Assembly: GCA_051886215.1 (NCBI GenBank)
Contig: JBJEXX010000105.1
Location: 1 to 29,470 of the forward strand
DNA from: JBJEXX01 sp051886215
Lineage (GTDB): Bacteria; Bacillota_I; Bacilli_A; RF39; UBA660
Length of the DNA: 29,470 nucleotides
Direction: 5' to 3'
Shown: positions 1 through 8,456 of the stretch, one piece after another
Layout of the letters: the number at the start of each line of letters is the position of its first letter
Numbering within the stretch: the stretch's first letter is position 1
The notes under the pieces: model-generated
Told to the model about the DNA's origin: nothing
Seen by the model: only the letters and a program-made list of their open reading frames with translations
Databases searched by the model: none
Program-made: the position numbers and the translations under genes

Positions 1-80
1 ATATAACTTGTATTTTCTCTTAAAATTTTCCAACATTTACTTTACTTCATCTTAAGAACACCACTGATTATCAGATTATA

Positions 81-854
81 TTAAATAAAATCTACCATTA
101 TATATATAACTAAACATATTAAATTACTTAAAAAATTCACCATATCATTATTTAAAATTTTTAGTCCTTTATAATAATCAGTCTTTTTATTACAATGAAT
201 CTTTTTTTCTGTTACAATCTTACAATTAGAACATATATACTTAACTTGAATACATCCTAAAAAACTATCTATTAAAGCCCCTAAGAATCCATAGATAGTT
301 ATAACAATAATATTAAAAAATGAATTCATATATAATAATGATGATAAACCTACAATTAAAGCAGTAATAAACGATGAAAACAAGCCAATTAAACTTACAT
401 TACCAGATAAACCTCTATCAGATTTTTTTAAACTTATCACATTATAACAATTTTTAGATAAAATTCCTAATCCACTAGCAGCAGTATCAGCAGCGCTTAT
501 AGCTAATGAAATATAAAACATTATAATAAATTTATCAAATCCACTAACTTTATATAAAACTATAAATATTGTTGCTAATAAAAGGTTATCCAAAACTTGA
601 AATAAATCACGACAATCTTTTTTTTCATGTACATTATTAATTATACTTTCTTTAGTTCTTTTTCCTACTCCATCTGTTATTTTGGTTATTATAAATAATA
701 AAACCAAAGAAAAAAACGCTTGATATCCACCACAATAACACATAATAACACTAATTATAAATGCTACCAACAATCCGAAATTAGTAAAACTTTTTTTCAG
801 AAAAGCTATCAATGCTAGGCAAAAACTAAAAATAAAACTTAAATATATATTCAT
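81..854 (-). CDS. DUF92 family membrane protein, VTE6 (phytyl-phosphate kinase)-like
   Basis: The 257-residue protein has about six hydrophobic segments and the DUF92/TMEM19 signature: ADTAASGLGILSK around residue 120, then a basic patch and RGLSGNVSLIG around residue 150. In plants and cyanobacteria the DUF92 protein VTE6 phosphorylates phytyl phosphate to the diphosphate. The substrate here is unknown and could be another prenyl phosphate. The gene begins 12 bases after a VTE5-like kinase gene, so the two probably form an operon that re-phosphorylates a prenyl alcohol in two steps. The ATG at 854 follows an AGAAGGTG ribosome site. A cysteine pair (CSNC) and further Cys/His residues near residues 208-222 are an unusual soluble insertion. 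Family assignment is fairly sure; the activity is inferred. Confidence 0.8.
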   Translation of the reverse strand: MNIYLSFIFSFCLALIAFLKKSFTNFGLLVAFIISVIMCYCGGYQAFFSLVLLFIITKITDGVGKRTKESIINNVHEKKDCRDLFQVLDNLLLATIFIVLYKVSGFDKFIIMFYISLAISAADTAASGLGILSKNCYNVISLKKSDRGLSGNVSLIGLFSSFITALIVGLSSLLYMNSFFNIIVITIYGFLGALIDSFLGCIQVKYICSNCKIVTEKKIHCNKKTDYYKGLKILNNDMVNFLSNLICLVIYIMVDFI

Positions 855-866
855 AAATTACACCTT

Positions 867-1505
867 CTATATTAAATATGACAATAAAGATATTCCTATA
901 GGCAAAAATATATTATCATACTTGTCACTAATACATTCAATTATTGTACTAAATATACTTATAACAATTATTTTTAATAAACTAAATTCAAGATTAAATA
1001 TATTAGAAAATATCAGTAATATTATAATAGTAACTACAAATACAGTAGTACTACCACTTATACTTTTATGACTCTTTCCTATATTCTTACTTTTTATTTT
1101 AGAAGCAACTATAGGAGCTAAACCATCTGCGAAAGCCATAGTAAATAAACCAATACCATAATAAGGATAAAATTTATTATCATATAACGTAATAATTGCC
1201 ATTATCACCATACTAATAGGATAATAAATTGTCCCCAAACTTTTCCTTGATGATATTTCCATACCTTTGAAAATATTTTTCTTATATGAAATATAATTTA
1301 TAACAACAAATATTAACGGTATCAATACAATATGTATATTTATATCCATCATATTATACATTATTAAATAAGCAAAACTAACAAATATATGAACTATTTT
1401 TCTTGCTATTTCCTCAGATATAATTTTTTTGCTTTTTAAAATTTCACTAATAATTAAAACAAAAAAAATATATATAAAGGTTAATATATAACATTCTATT
1501 ATCAT
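867..1505 (-). CDS. CTP-dependent prenol kinase-like membrane protein (VTE5/SEC59/dolichol kinase family)
   Basis: The 212-residue protein is largely transmembrane and carries the hallmarks of the dolichol/phytol kinase family, which is related to phosphatidate cytidylyltransferases. These are RKIVHI near residue 35, GTIYYP near 91, AFADGLAPIVASKI near 124, KSHKSISGS near 144 and IECISDKYDNIFLPIG near the C-terminus. Family members transfer phosphate from CTP to long-chain prenols such as phytol or dolichol at the membrane. The downstream DUF92 gene would supply the second kinase of the same pathway. A ribosome site (AAGGTAGTGAT) precedes the ATG at 1505. The substrate cannot be read from the sequence; a polyprenol or farnesol-type salvage role is an inference. 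Confidence 0.78.
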   Translation of the reverse strand: MIIECYILTFIYIFFVLIISEILKSKKIISEEIARKIVHIFVSFAYLIMYNMMDINIHIVLIPLIFVVINYISYKKNIFKGMEISSRKSLGTIYYPISMVIMAIITLYDNKFYPYYGIGLFTMAFADGLAPIVASKIKSKNIGKSHKSISGSTTVFVVTIIILLIFSNIFNLEFSLLKIIVISIFSTIIECISDKYDNIFLPIGISLLSYLI

Positions 1506-1559
1506 AATATCACTACCTTATATATATTTTACTATTTTATTAATATATAGTAAATAAAG

Positions 1560-3713
1560 TTATAAAGAATTTCTTCTAGCTAGAACTTTCTGTTTAGCAG
1601 TTCTCCTATCATTCTTATTATTTGTAATATCTTTACTTAAAGCATTAGGTATTTTATAATTTATACTTCTATCTATTTTAGATGCAGATTTTACTTCAAG
1701 TAAAACTTTTTGTCCTACTCGGTATACTTGTTTAGTTCTTTTACCTATTAAAATTTCATTTTTAGAATCATATGCGAATTTGTCACCTGCAATGTCTTTG
1801 ATATTAACTTTTCCTTCAATAACATCATTTATTTTGGCATATAGTCCACTATCACCAACATGCGAAATTACACCTTCAAATATTCTACCTTCATATTGCT
1901 GCATATATTCAGCAGTTTTCATTTTATTAACTTCTATTTCCGCCTCTTTAGCTTGTCTTTCTTTATATGAAGCATATTCTGCGATTTCTTGTAATTGTTG
2001 TCTAAAGATTTCTGGTTCAAGAATAAATTCTCCATTTTGATATTTTTTAACCATTGATTGAGTAATTAAATCTACAAACCTTCTTATAGGAGAAGTTGTG
2101 TGTCCATAATATGGTATATTACCTAAAGCAAAGTGTCCTATATTGTTAGTGTCATATCTAGCTCTTGGCATAGCTCTTAATATTAACTCAGAAACTACTG
2201 GAGCGTACTCTTTTCCTTTTATTTTCAATAATAATTTTTGGAGATCTTTTGAAGTAACAGTTCCTTTTTGTGGTTTAAACTCTATTCCAATATTATTTAC
2301 AAATTCAATCATATCATTTAATTTATCTTCATCTGGCATATCATGAACTCTATAAATTACTGAATCATATACATTCGCTAAATACATTATTAATACGACA
2401 TTTGCTTGAACCATAAAATTTTCAATAATTTTTTCTGCGGTATGTTGATATGCTGGCACAACATTTATTATCTTATCCTCATCATCTGTTTCATAACCAA
2501 TGTCTGGTCTATATAAATCAATATATCCACTTTTTTCTTTTATTGCCTGTATTTTTTTAGATAATACTTCCATTTCTTTTAACATTGGAACAAACTCTTC
2601 ATATCCTTCTGGAATAATATTTTTTTCTAAAATTAGATTAACATCATCATAAGTCATTTTCTTTCTTGATTTAATAATTCCTTGATGAATATCATAATCT
2701 TTTAATTTTCCATTATCATCTAATGTTATTTCGTAAACTATAGCAAATCGATCTTCATTTTCATTTAATGAGCATATACCATTAGATAATTGATGGGGAA
2801 GCATAGGAATACATTTAGTAAAAGGATACCAACTAGTACTTCTCATATTTGCTTCTTTATATAACGGAGAATCATATCCAACAAATTCGTCCACATCCGC
2901 AATTGCTACATAAAGTTTATTTCCTTCAACGCATACTGCATCATCCATATCCTTAGTACTTTTACAATCTATTGTTACAAATTCTTTATCTCGAAAATCT
3001 ACTCTTCCAGAACAATCTAATGACTCTATACTATTAGGTATATTATCCAACTGTTTTAAAGCTTCATCACTAAAATCTATTTCGATATCATACTCTGCAG
3101 CAATATTTTTGATATCTATTTCAGGATCATCACGATGACCTATTTTCTTTGTAATTGTAGGATGGGTCTTTCCTTTATCATCTATAGAAAGGTCTACCTT
3201 AACATAATCTCCATCTACCAAATTTTTTAATTCATTTTCTGGAACATTAATCCTTAAATTCTTATTACTCACTTGGGGTTTTAAAGTATAAGCATTTCCT
3301 CGTTTACAATATTCACAAACCACAGAATTTCGTGATCTCTCTATAATTTTTTTAACTGTAGCGCAATATTTACCATTATCATATTCATATATATCCCCAA
3401 CAACTACCAAATCTCTATCTATGGCATCATTTAAATCTTCGGAAGATATATCTATTTTACCAATATCTGTACTTATATGAGCATTACCATTTCTTGACAT
3501 ACATAATTTAGCTAATCTATATTCTCTAGGAAAAGGAATATAATTCTCTTTATCATTTAAATATATTTTACCTTGTCTTTGTAATGAAATCAAAGCTTCA
3601 TTTATAGCTTTTTTTTCTTTTTCATCCGTTATCTTTAAACTTTTTTCTAAATCTTTAATTTTAGAAATTACTCCTGTTTTTTTTATGTAATTTAATATAC
3701 TACTCTCTAACAT
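1560..3713 (-). CDS. rnr: Ribonuclease R
   Basis: A processive 3'-to-5' exoribonuclease of the RNB family, 717 residues, close to the usual length. In order it has an N-terminal winged-helix segment (residues 1-60), two cold-shock-like domains (about 66-125 and 128-190), the RNB catalytic domain starting about residue 238, an S1 domain (about 625-700, GVISHVGDSGLYAKI) and a basic C-terminal tail. The catalytic acidic cluster TIDCKSTKDMDDA is present, with D249, D255, D257 and D258. In cells RNase R degrades structured RNA and assists rRNA and tmRNA quality control. It is divergently transcribed from the ribokinase gene, and a good promoter lies upstream. The leader has a G-run (GGGGGAAAG) as the ribosome site. 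Identification is secure. Confidence 0.97.
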   Translation of the reverse strand: MLESSILNYIKKTGVISKIKDLEKSLKITDEKEKKAINEALISLQRQGKIYLNDKENYIPFPREYRLAKLCMSRNGNAHISTDIGKIDISSEDLNDAIDRDLVVVGDIYEYDNGKYCATVKKIIERSRNSVVCEYCKRGNAYTLKPQVSNKNLRINVPENELKNLVDGDYVKVDLSIDDKGKTHPTITKKIGHRDDPEIDIKNIAAEYDIEIDFSDEALKQLDNIPNSIESLDCSGRVDFRDKEFVTIDCKSTKDMDDAVCVEGNKLYVAIADVDEFVGYDSPLYKEANMRSTSWYPFTKCIPMLPHQLSNGICSLNENEDRFAIVYEITLDDNGKLKDYDIHQGIIKSRKKMTYDDVNLILEKNIIPEGYEEFVPMLKEMEVLSKKIQAIKEKSGYIDLYRPDIGYETDDEDKIINVVPAYQHTAEKIIENFMVQANVVLIMYLANVYDSVIYRVHDMPDEDKLNDMIEFVNNIGIEFKPQKGTVTSKDLQKLLLKIKGKEYAPVVSELILRAMPRARYDTNNIGHFALGNIPYYGHTTSPIRRFVDLITQSMVKKYQNGEFILEPEIFRQQLQEIAEYASYKERQAKEAEIEVNKMKTAEYMQQYEGRIFEGVISHVGDSGLYAKINDVIEGKVNIKDIAGDKFAYDSKNEILIGKRTKQVYRVGQKVLLEVKSASKIDRSINYKIPNALSKDITNNKNDRRTAKQKVLARRNSL

Positions 3714-3760
3714 AAAAACTTTCCCCCAAATAAGTAATGATTAAATATTTATATATATTT

Positions 3761-3789
3761 AGTATAGTCTTAATTTCAAAATATGTAAA
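3761..3789 (-). promoter_or_regulatory. Predicted sigma-A promoter of rnr
   Basis: On the minus strand a -35 TTTACA (3784-3789) and a -10 TATACT (3761-3766) are separated by exactly 17 bases. The start codon of rnr is about 47 bases below the -10 box. Confidence 0.6.
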
Positions 3790-3806
3790 CATTATATGTA
3801 AATATT

Positions 3807-3835
3807 TTGACATATTTTTTAGAAATTTTTATTAT
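3807..3835 (+). promoter_or_regulatory. Predicted sigma-A promoter of the ribokinase operon
   Basis: A consensus -35 TTGACA (3807-3812) and a -10 TATTAT (3830-3835) are 17 bases apart, giving a leader of about 60 bases. A second perfect -10 box, TATAAT at 3878-3883, lies closer to the gene but has no convincing -35. Confidence 0.6.
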
Positions 3836-3901
3836 GTTTTTATTATTAAAAAAGATATTAATTATAAAAGACTATGTTATAATAAAATAGTGGAGGCTAA
3901 A

Positions 3902-4798
3902 ATGAAAAAAATATTAGTTATAGGAAGTTTAAATATTGACTTTTCTTTAGATGTTGAGAAAATTCCGATGCCAGGAGAAACTGTTAATGCGAAAAGCATT
4001 AATATAAATAATGGTGGAAAAGGTGCTAATCAGGCATACACTATTGCTAAACTTGGTGGTAATGTTTCTATGTTAGGAATGATTGGAAACGACGAGTATG
4101 GCAAAAAATTAAAAAATAGTTTAAAAGATGTCGGAGTAAATGTTAAAAATATCAAACTAAATAAAAAAGGAGAAACAGGTAAAGCATTTATAAATGTGGC
4201 TGATACTGGAGAAAACGCTATTACTATTGTACATGGGTGTAACTATGATATAGATATTAATTTTATAGATAATAATAAAAAATTAATAGAAAATGCAGAT
4301 ATTATTTTAATGCAATTAGAAATACCTATAGAGACAGTAGAATATATTTTAAAAATAGCTAAAGATAAAACTATTATTTTAGATCCAGCTCCTGCAAATA
4401 AAAAAATAATGGAAATGGACTTAAAAAATGTATTTTTAATGAAACCTAATGAAACAGAATTATCAACATTAACAAATATTCAAATAGATAGTGATGAATC
4501 AATTGAAAAAGCTGCAACTATGCTCATAGATAAGGGTGTTAAAAATGTAGTAGTTAGTTTAGGTGATAAAGGAAGTTATCTATTTTCTCAAAGTACTTCT
4601 AAATTCTTCCCATGTATAAAGAAAAAAACAGTAGATACCACCGCGGCAGGAGATAGTTTTATTGCTAGTATTGCATTTGGCTTATCCAATAATAAAAATA
4701 TTGATGAATGTATTGAATTAGCTACTAAAGTAGCAAGTATTGTTGTAACTAGAAAAGGAGCTCAAAGTTCTATACCTAGTATTAAGGAAGTAATATGA
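3902..4798 (+). CDS. rbsK: Ribokinase (PfkB family sugar kinase)
   Basis: A 298-residue cytoplasmic kinase of the PfkB/ribokinase family that would phosphorylate D-ribose with ATP. The N-terminal GSLNID start, the substrate-site NGGKGAN (residues 37-43) and the C-terminal anion hole with catalytic base DTTAAGD (D251) are all intact. The reading frame stays open upstream to 3737, but the ATG at 3902 is chosen because GGAGG sits just before it and the family begins at MKK.I.VIGS. The stop codon overlaps the start of the nucleoside hydrolase gene (ATGA), so the two are translationally coupled. The pairing suggests that the ribose released from nucleosides is phosphorylated directly. Deoxyribose or another pentose remains possible as substrate. 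Confidence 0.93.
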   Translation: MKKILVIGSLNIDFSLDVEKIPMPGETVNAKSININNGGKGANQAYTIAKLGGNVSMLGMIGNDEYGKKLKNSLKDVGVNVKNIKLNKKGETGKAFINVADTGENAITIVHGCNYDIDINFIDNNKKLIENADIILMQLEIPIETVEYILKIAKDKTIILDPAPANKKIMEMDLKNVFLMKPNETELSTLTNIQIDSDESIEKAATMLIDKGVKNVVVSLGDKGSYLFSQSTSKFFPCIKKKTVDTTAAGDSFIASIAFGLSNNKNIDECIELATKVASIVVTRKGAQSSIPSIKEVI

Positions 4799-5748
4799 AA
4801 AAAAGAATAATTATTGATACTGATATGGGATCAGATGATTATATTGCCATACAGTACGCTATTTTATCAAAGAAGTTTAATATTGAAGGAATTAGTTTGG
4901 TAGATGGTAATACCAATATGACAAATATTAAACGAAATATTTTTAAGTGTTTAGACATGATAAATATGAATAATACAATAAAAATCTATGAAGGAGAAAG
5001 TGAACCTTTAAAAGATTTTGGACTTTTAACAAAAGATAATGCTCATGGTAGCAATGGTCTTAGTGATGTTAAATTTGATGATGTGGAAGGAAAAATTGAA
5101 AATAAAAAAGCTGTAGATTGGCTAATTGAAACTGTTAATAACAATCCCAAAAAAATATCTATTGTAGCAATAGGACCTCTAACTAATATTGGAAAAGCTA
5201 TATTACAAGATAAAAACTTTGCTAAAAATATAAAAGAATTAATTATTATGGGCGGGGCCAATAATTTTGGAAATATAACACCATATGCTGATTTTAACTT
5301 TTATAATGATCCTGAAGCTACAAAAATTGTTTTTGAAGCTGGTATAAAAAATGTTGTTATGATTGGTTTTGATATAACTAAAAATGTAACTTTAAATCCA
5401 AAACTAGAAAAAATACTTTTAGATTCTGAAGATAAAAATGCTAAATTTATTTATGAAATAACAAGAGATACTGCAAAACTTGATATAGAAAAGAATAAAA
5501 CTGATGGAGCCAGTATGAATGATTCTGTCACTTTATGTTATATGCTTCACAAAAATATTTTGAAAATGAAAAAAGCTAGTGTGAAAATAGAAACAAATAA
5601 TATTGAACATCTTGCTGAATCTATAGTTTCTTATGAAGGAAATTTAAATTGTAAAATTCCACTTAAAATTGATAGCAAAAAATGTGCAAATATTATATTT
5701 TCTACTATTTTTCCTAATCTAAAAAAAGAAATATATAAAAATAATTAA
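4795..5748 (+). CDS. Inosine/uridine-preferring nucleoside hydrolase (ribonucleoside hydrolase)
   Basis: A 317-residue nucleoside hydrolase that splits ribonucleosides into base and ribose. The calcium-binding cluster DTDMGSDD (D8, D10, D14, D15) is present, with GPLTNIGKA and the ribose-binding block NFYNDPEAT. The late family motif, usually HDP, reads MNDSVT here. The second calcium aspartate is kept but the histidine that assists the leaving base in many members is asparagine. This may shift base preference or lower activity. The start overlaps the ribokinase stop by four bases, and the pair forms a nucleoside-to-ribose-5-phosphate salvage operon ending in a strong terminator. The exact Rih subtype cannot be told. 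Confidence 0.9.
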   Translation: MKKRIIIDTDMGSDDYIAIQYAILSKKFNIEGISLVDGNTNMTNIKRNIFKCLDMINMNNTIKIYEGESEPLKDFGLLTKDNAHGSNGLSDVKFDDVEGKIENKKAVDWLIETVNNNPKKISIVAIGPLTNIGKAILQDKNFAKNIKELIIMGGANNFGNITPYADFNFYNDPEATKIVFEAGIKNVVMIGFDITKNVTLNPKLEKILLDSEDKNAKFIYEITRDTAKLDIEKNKTDGASMNDSVTLCYMLHKNILKMKKASVKIETNNIEHLAESIVSYEGNLNCKIPLKIDSKKCANIIFSTIFPNLKKEIYKNN

Positions 5749-5752
5749 TAAG

Positions 5753-5786
5753 AAACACCTTAATATTTCAATTGGTGTTTTTTTTA
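5753..5786 (+). terminator. Intrinsic terminator of the ribokinase/nucleoside hydrolase operon
   Basis: A seven-base-pair stem AAACACC/GGTGTTT with a 14-base loop runs straight into a T-run, right after the nucleoside hydrolase stop. Confidence 0.8.
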
Positions 5787-5804
5787 TTTTAATAAAATAC
5801 ATTC

Positions 5805-6428
5805 CTAAAAGTCGCAATTTTCTTCTTTACATTTTTCATAATCAAAATAATAAATAATATCAGTAATTTCTTCATTATTATAATTAATATCTAATATATA
5901 ATCTTTTTTATACTTCAGCATATTATTATATTCTTCTTTAAATGGTTCTAGCTTTCCTGTTTTTAAAATGATTTTTAAATCACTTAATTTAGTATTAAAA
6001 TTTATATCTTTAAATAATTTGATATTTGATGTTTTTTCTAAACGAACACCTGTTATATAACAATCATTTATCTTTTCCTTTTTATTATTTAAATTTGTTA
6101 TAAAGACTCCTATTTTATAATCTTTTATACTAATTATTCCTTCTGTTGTATATGATGATGGTAAAATGGAACTAGATTTTTCATTATAATAATAATGATT
6201 TTCTTCATCATAATATTCAGATTGGAATGATATAGTTCCTATTTTTTCTTCTAAATCATCAAGCTTGATTGGTAATTTTATTTTCAAATTCTTTATATAT
6301 ATAATTCCACTATTAAATGTTTCATCTGCTTTATTATTTTCTATTTTATAATCAATTGCTATAGAAAATAAAGCAATTAGTAATATCACAGATATAAAGC
6401 CGAATATAATAAAACTTCTATTTTTCAT
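5805..6428 (-). CDS. Hypothetical membrane-anchored extracytoplasmic protein
   Basis: I do not recognise the family. The 207-residue product has a single N-terminal hydrophobic segment (about residues 6-26) after MKNR, which looks like an uncleaved anchor or signal, with no lipobox. The remainder is polar, rich in Asn, Lys, Ile and Tyr, and should sit outside the membrane. A Tyr/Glu-rich stretch (EYYDEENHYYYNE) lies near residue 75, and two cysteines four residues apart (CKEENC) near the C-terminus could form a disulfide. The ATG at 6428 is preferred over the GTG at 6434 because TAGGAG lies five bases before it. The gene stands alone between the nucleoside-salvage operon and htpG. Confidence 0.6.
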   Translation of the reverse strand: MKNRSFIIFGFISVILLIALFSIAIDYKIENNKADETFNSGIIYIKNLKIKLPIKLDDLEEKIGTISFQSEYYDEENHYYYNEKSSSILPSSYTTEGIISIKDYKIGVFITNLNNKKEKINDCYITGVRLEKTSNIKLFKDINFNTKLSDLKIILKTGKLEPFKEEYNNMLKYKKDYILDINYNNEEITDIIYYFDYEKCKEENCDF

Positions 6429-6488
6429 AACCACTCCTATATTTAATTAAATTATAATTTCTTTTATTTAAGAAATCAATAAACTTTT

Positions 6489-6530
6489 TTGGCACTTATT
6501 CTTGACGAGTGCTAAAAATAGTGTTATAAC
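6489..6530 (+). promoter_or_regulatory. CIRCE operator (HrcA site) overlapping the htpG promoter
   Basis: The half-sites TTGGCACTT (6489-6497) and GAGTGCTAA (6507-6515) are separated by nine bases, matching the CIRCE consensus with two changes in the left half. A promoter with -35 TTGACG (6502-6507) and -10 TATAAC (6525-6530), spacer 17, overlaps the right half. HrcA bound here would block transcription, and heat or unfolded protein would relieve it through GroEL. Confidence 0.88.
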
Positions 6531-6535
6531 AATAT

Positions 6536-6556
6536 TGTTACTAATATAATGTAACA
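6536..6556 (+). repeat. Inverted repeat in the htpG leader
   Basis: Perfect six-base arms TGTTAC and GTAACA are separated by nine bases and lie just downstream of the -10 box, abutting the ribosome site of htpG. This could be a second operator or an RNA hairpin near the ribosome site. Confidence 0.5.
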
Positions 6557-6567
6557 AGGAGGATATT

Positions 6568-8406
6568 ATGAAAAAGAAACAATTTAAAGCTGAATCAAAG
6601 AAACTTTTAGATTTAATGATTCATTCGATTTATTCAAATAAAGAAATATTTTTAAGGGAGTTAATATCTAATGGTAGTGATGCAATTGATAAACTATATT
6701 ATGAATCCTTAACTAATCATGATATAAAAGTAAATAAGAAAAAATTAGGAATAAATATAGATATAAATAAAGATAAAAGATTGCTTACTATAAGTGATAC
6801 TGGTTGTGGTATGACTAAAGATGAACTTGAAGATAATTTAGGTACTATAGCTAAAAGTGGTTCTTTATTGTTTAAAGAAGAAAATAAAATGAAGAAAGAC
6901 ATTGACATAATAGGTCAATTTGGTGTTGGATTTTATTCTGCCTTTATGGTTAGTGATAATGTAAAAGTTATTAGTAAATCATATAAAGAGGAACAAGCAC
7001 ATAGTTGGGAAAGTGATGGCGCTGATGGTTATATAATTAAAGATGATGAAAAAGATGATATTGGTACAACTATTATATTAAAAATAAAAGAGGATACAGA
7101 AGAAGAAAATTATAGTAAATATTTAGAAGAATATACTATAAAAGATATTATAAAAAAATACTCTGATTATATCAGATATCCTATTACAATGAAAAACGAT
7201 GATAAAAAAGAAGCAATTAATAGTATGAAACCGTTATGGAAAAAAGATAAGAAAAAGATAACTGAAGAAGAATATAATAATTTCTATTCTGAAAAATTTA
7301 ATGATTTTGAGAAACCACTTAAAACTATTTCTTTAAATACTGAAGGTCTTACTAGTTATAATGCTTTGCTTTTTATACCAAGTCATATACCTTATGATTT
7401 TTATACTAAAGAATATGAAAAAGGATTACAACTATATGCATCTGGCGTAATGATAATGGACAAATGTAAAGATTTAATTCCAGATTATTTTAGTTTTGTA
7501 AAAGGTGTTGTTGATAGTGATGATTTATCTTTAAATATATCAAGAGAAATCTTGCAACAAGATCCTAAATTAAAAACTATCGCCAATAGTATTGAAAAGA
7601 AAATCAAAAAAGAACTTCTTGATATGTTAGAAAATGATAAAGAAAATTATATTAAATTCTTTAAAGCTTTTGGTAATAGTATTAAATATGGTATTTATTC
7701 TAGTTATGGTATGAAAAAAGAATTTTTACAAGATTTACTTTTATTTGATTCTTCTAAAAAAGATACTATGATTACGCTTAAGGATTATGTTGCTAATATG
7801 AAAGAAGATCAAGATAAGATATATTATGCAACCGGGGAAAGTGTTGATAAAATCAATATGTTACCTCAAGTAGATAAGTTTAAAGAAAAAGATATTGATG
7901 TTCTTTATTTAACTGATAATATTGATGAATTTGTTTTACAAATGATGATGAATTACGATAATAAATCTTTTGTTAATATATCTAGTGGAGATATTGATTT
8001 AGATAGTGAGGAAGAAAAGGAAAATTTAAAGAAATTAAATGAAGAAAATAAAGATTTATTTGAAGATATGAAAAAATATATTGCAGAAGTTGAAAGTGTT
8101 AGATTTACTAATAGACTTAAAAATCATCCAGTATGTTTAAGTACTGAGGGAGGTATTTCAACAAGTATGGAAAAAACTTTAAATGAAATGCCTATTGATG
8201 AAAAAGTAAAAGCTAAAACAATATTGGAAATTAACGATAAACATCCAATTGTTAAAAAATTGGAAAAGTTACATAAAAATAAAGATACAGAAGAATTAAA
8301 GAAGTATTCTAAAGTACTTTATGCTCAAGCAAAATTAATTGAAGGTTTGTCTTTAGATAATCCTACTGAGATCAGCAATTTGATTTGTGAAATAATAGCA
8401 AAATAG
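6568..8406 (+). CDS. htpG: Molecular chaperone HtpG (Hsp90)
   Basis: A 612-residue cytoplasmic Hsp90 that uses ATP to remodel client proteins. The GHKL ATPase domain is complete: ELISNGSDAIDKL near residue 32 with the catalytic Glu and magnesium-binding Asn, DTGCGM near 77, and GQFGVGFYSAFMV near 115. The middle-domain LNISREILQQ with its ATP-contacting Arg is near residue 330. The C-terminal dimerisation domain is present, and the length is typical for bacteria. AAGGAGG precedes the ATG. Expression should be heat-inducible through the upstream CIRCE element, which is a different arrangement from Bacillus subtilis, where htpG lies outside the HrcA regulon. A terminator follows directly. Confidence 0.97.
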   Translation: MKKKQFKAESKKLLDLMIHSIYSNKEIFLRELISNGSDAIDKLYYESLTNHDIKVNKKKLGINIDINKDKRLLTISDTGCGMTKDELEDNLGTIAKSGSLLFKEENKMKKDIDIIGQFGVGFYSAFMVSDNVKVISKSYKEEQAHSWESDGADGYIIKDDEKDDIGTTIILKIKEDTEEENYSKYLEEYTIKDIIKKYSDYIRYPITMKNDDKKEAINSMKPLWKKDKKKITEEEYNNFYSEKFNDFEKPLKTISLNTEGLTSYNALLFIPSHIPYDFYTKEYEKGLQLYASGVMIMDKCKDLIPDYFSFVKGVVDSDDLSLNISREILQQDPKLKTIANSIEKKIKKELLDMLENDKENYIKFFKAFGNSIKYGIYSSYGMKKEFLQDLLLFDSSKKDTMITLKDYVANMKEDQDKIYYATGESVDKINMLPQVDKFKEKDIDVLYLTDNIDEFVLQMMMNYDNKSFVNISSGDIDLDSEEEKENLKKLNEENKDLFEDMKKYIAEVESVRFTNRLKNHPVCLSTEGGISTSMEKTLNEMPIDEKVKAKTILEINDKHPIVKKLEKLHKNKDTEELKKYSKVLYAQAKLIEGLSLDNPTEISNLICEIIAK

Positions 8407-8437
8407 AAGTCATATTAATTGACTTCTATTTTTTTAT
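8402..8437 (+). terminator. Intrinsic terminator of htpG
   Basis: An eleven-base-pair perfect stem (AATAGAAGTCA/TGACTTCTATT), overlapping the htpG stop codon, ends in a T-run. The opposite strand has a weaker T-run and may serve the converging dipeptidase gene. Confidence 0.8.
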
Positions 8438-8456
8438 TAAATTTGTATTTACCATT

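Noticed and set aside
1..80. Possible gene end or regulatory site at the left edge
   Set aside because: Only AT-rich sequence with no clear frame, promoter or terminator is visible.
3737..3901. A 55-residue N-terminal extension of ribokinase
   Set aside because: It spans the promoters, has no ribosome site and does not match the family; GGAGG precedes the ATG at 3902.
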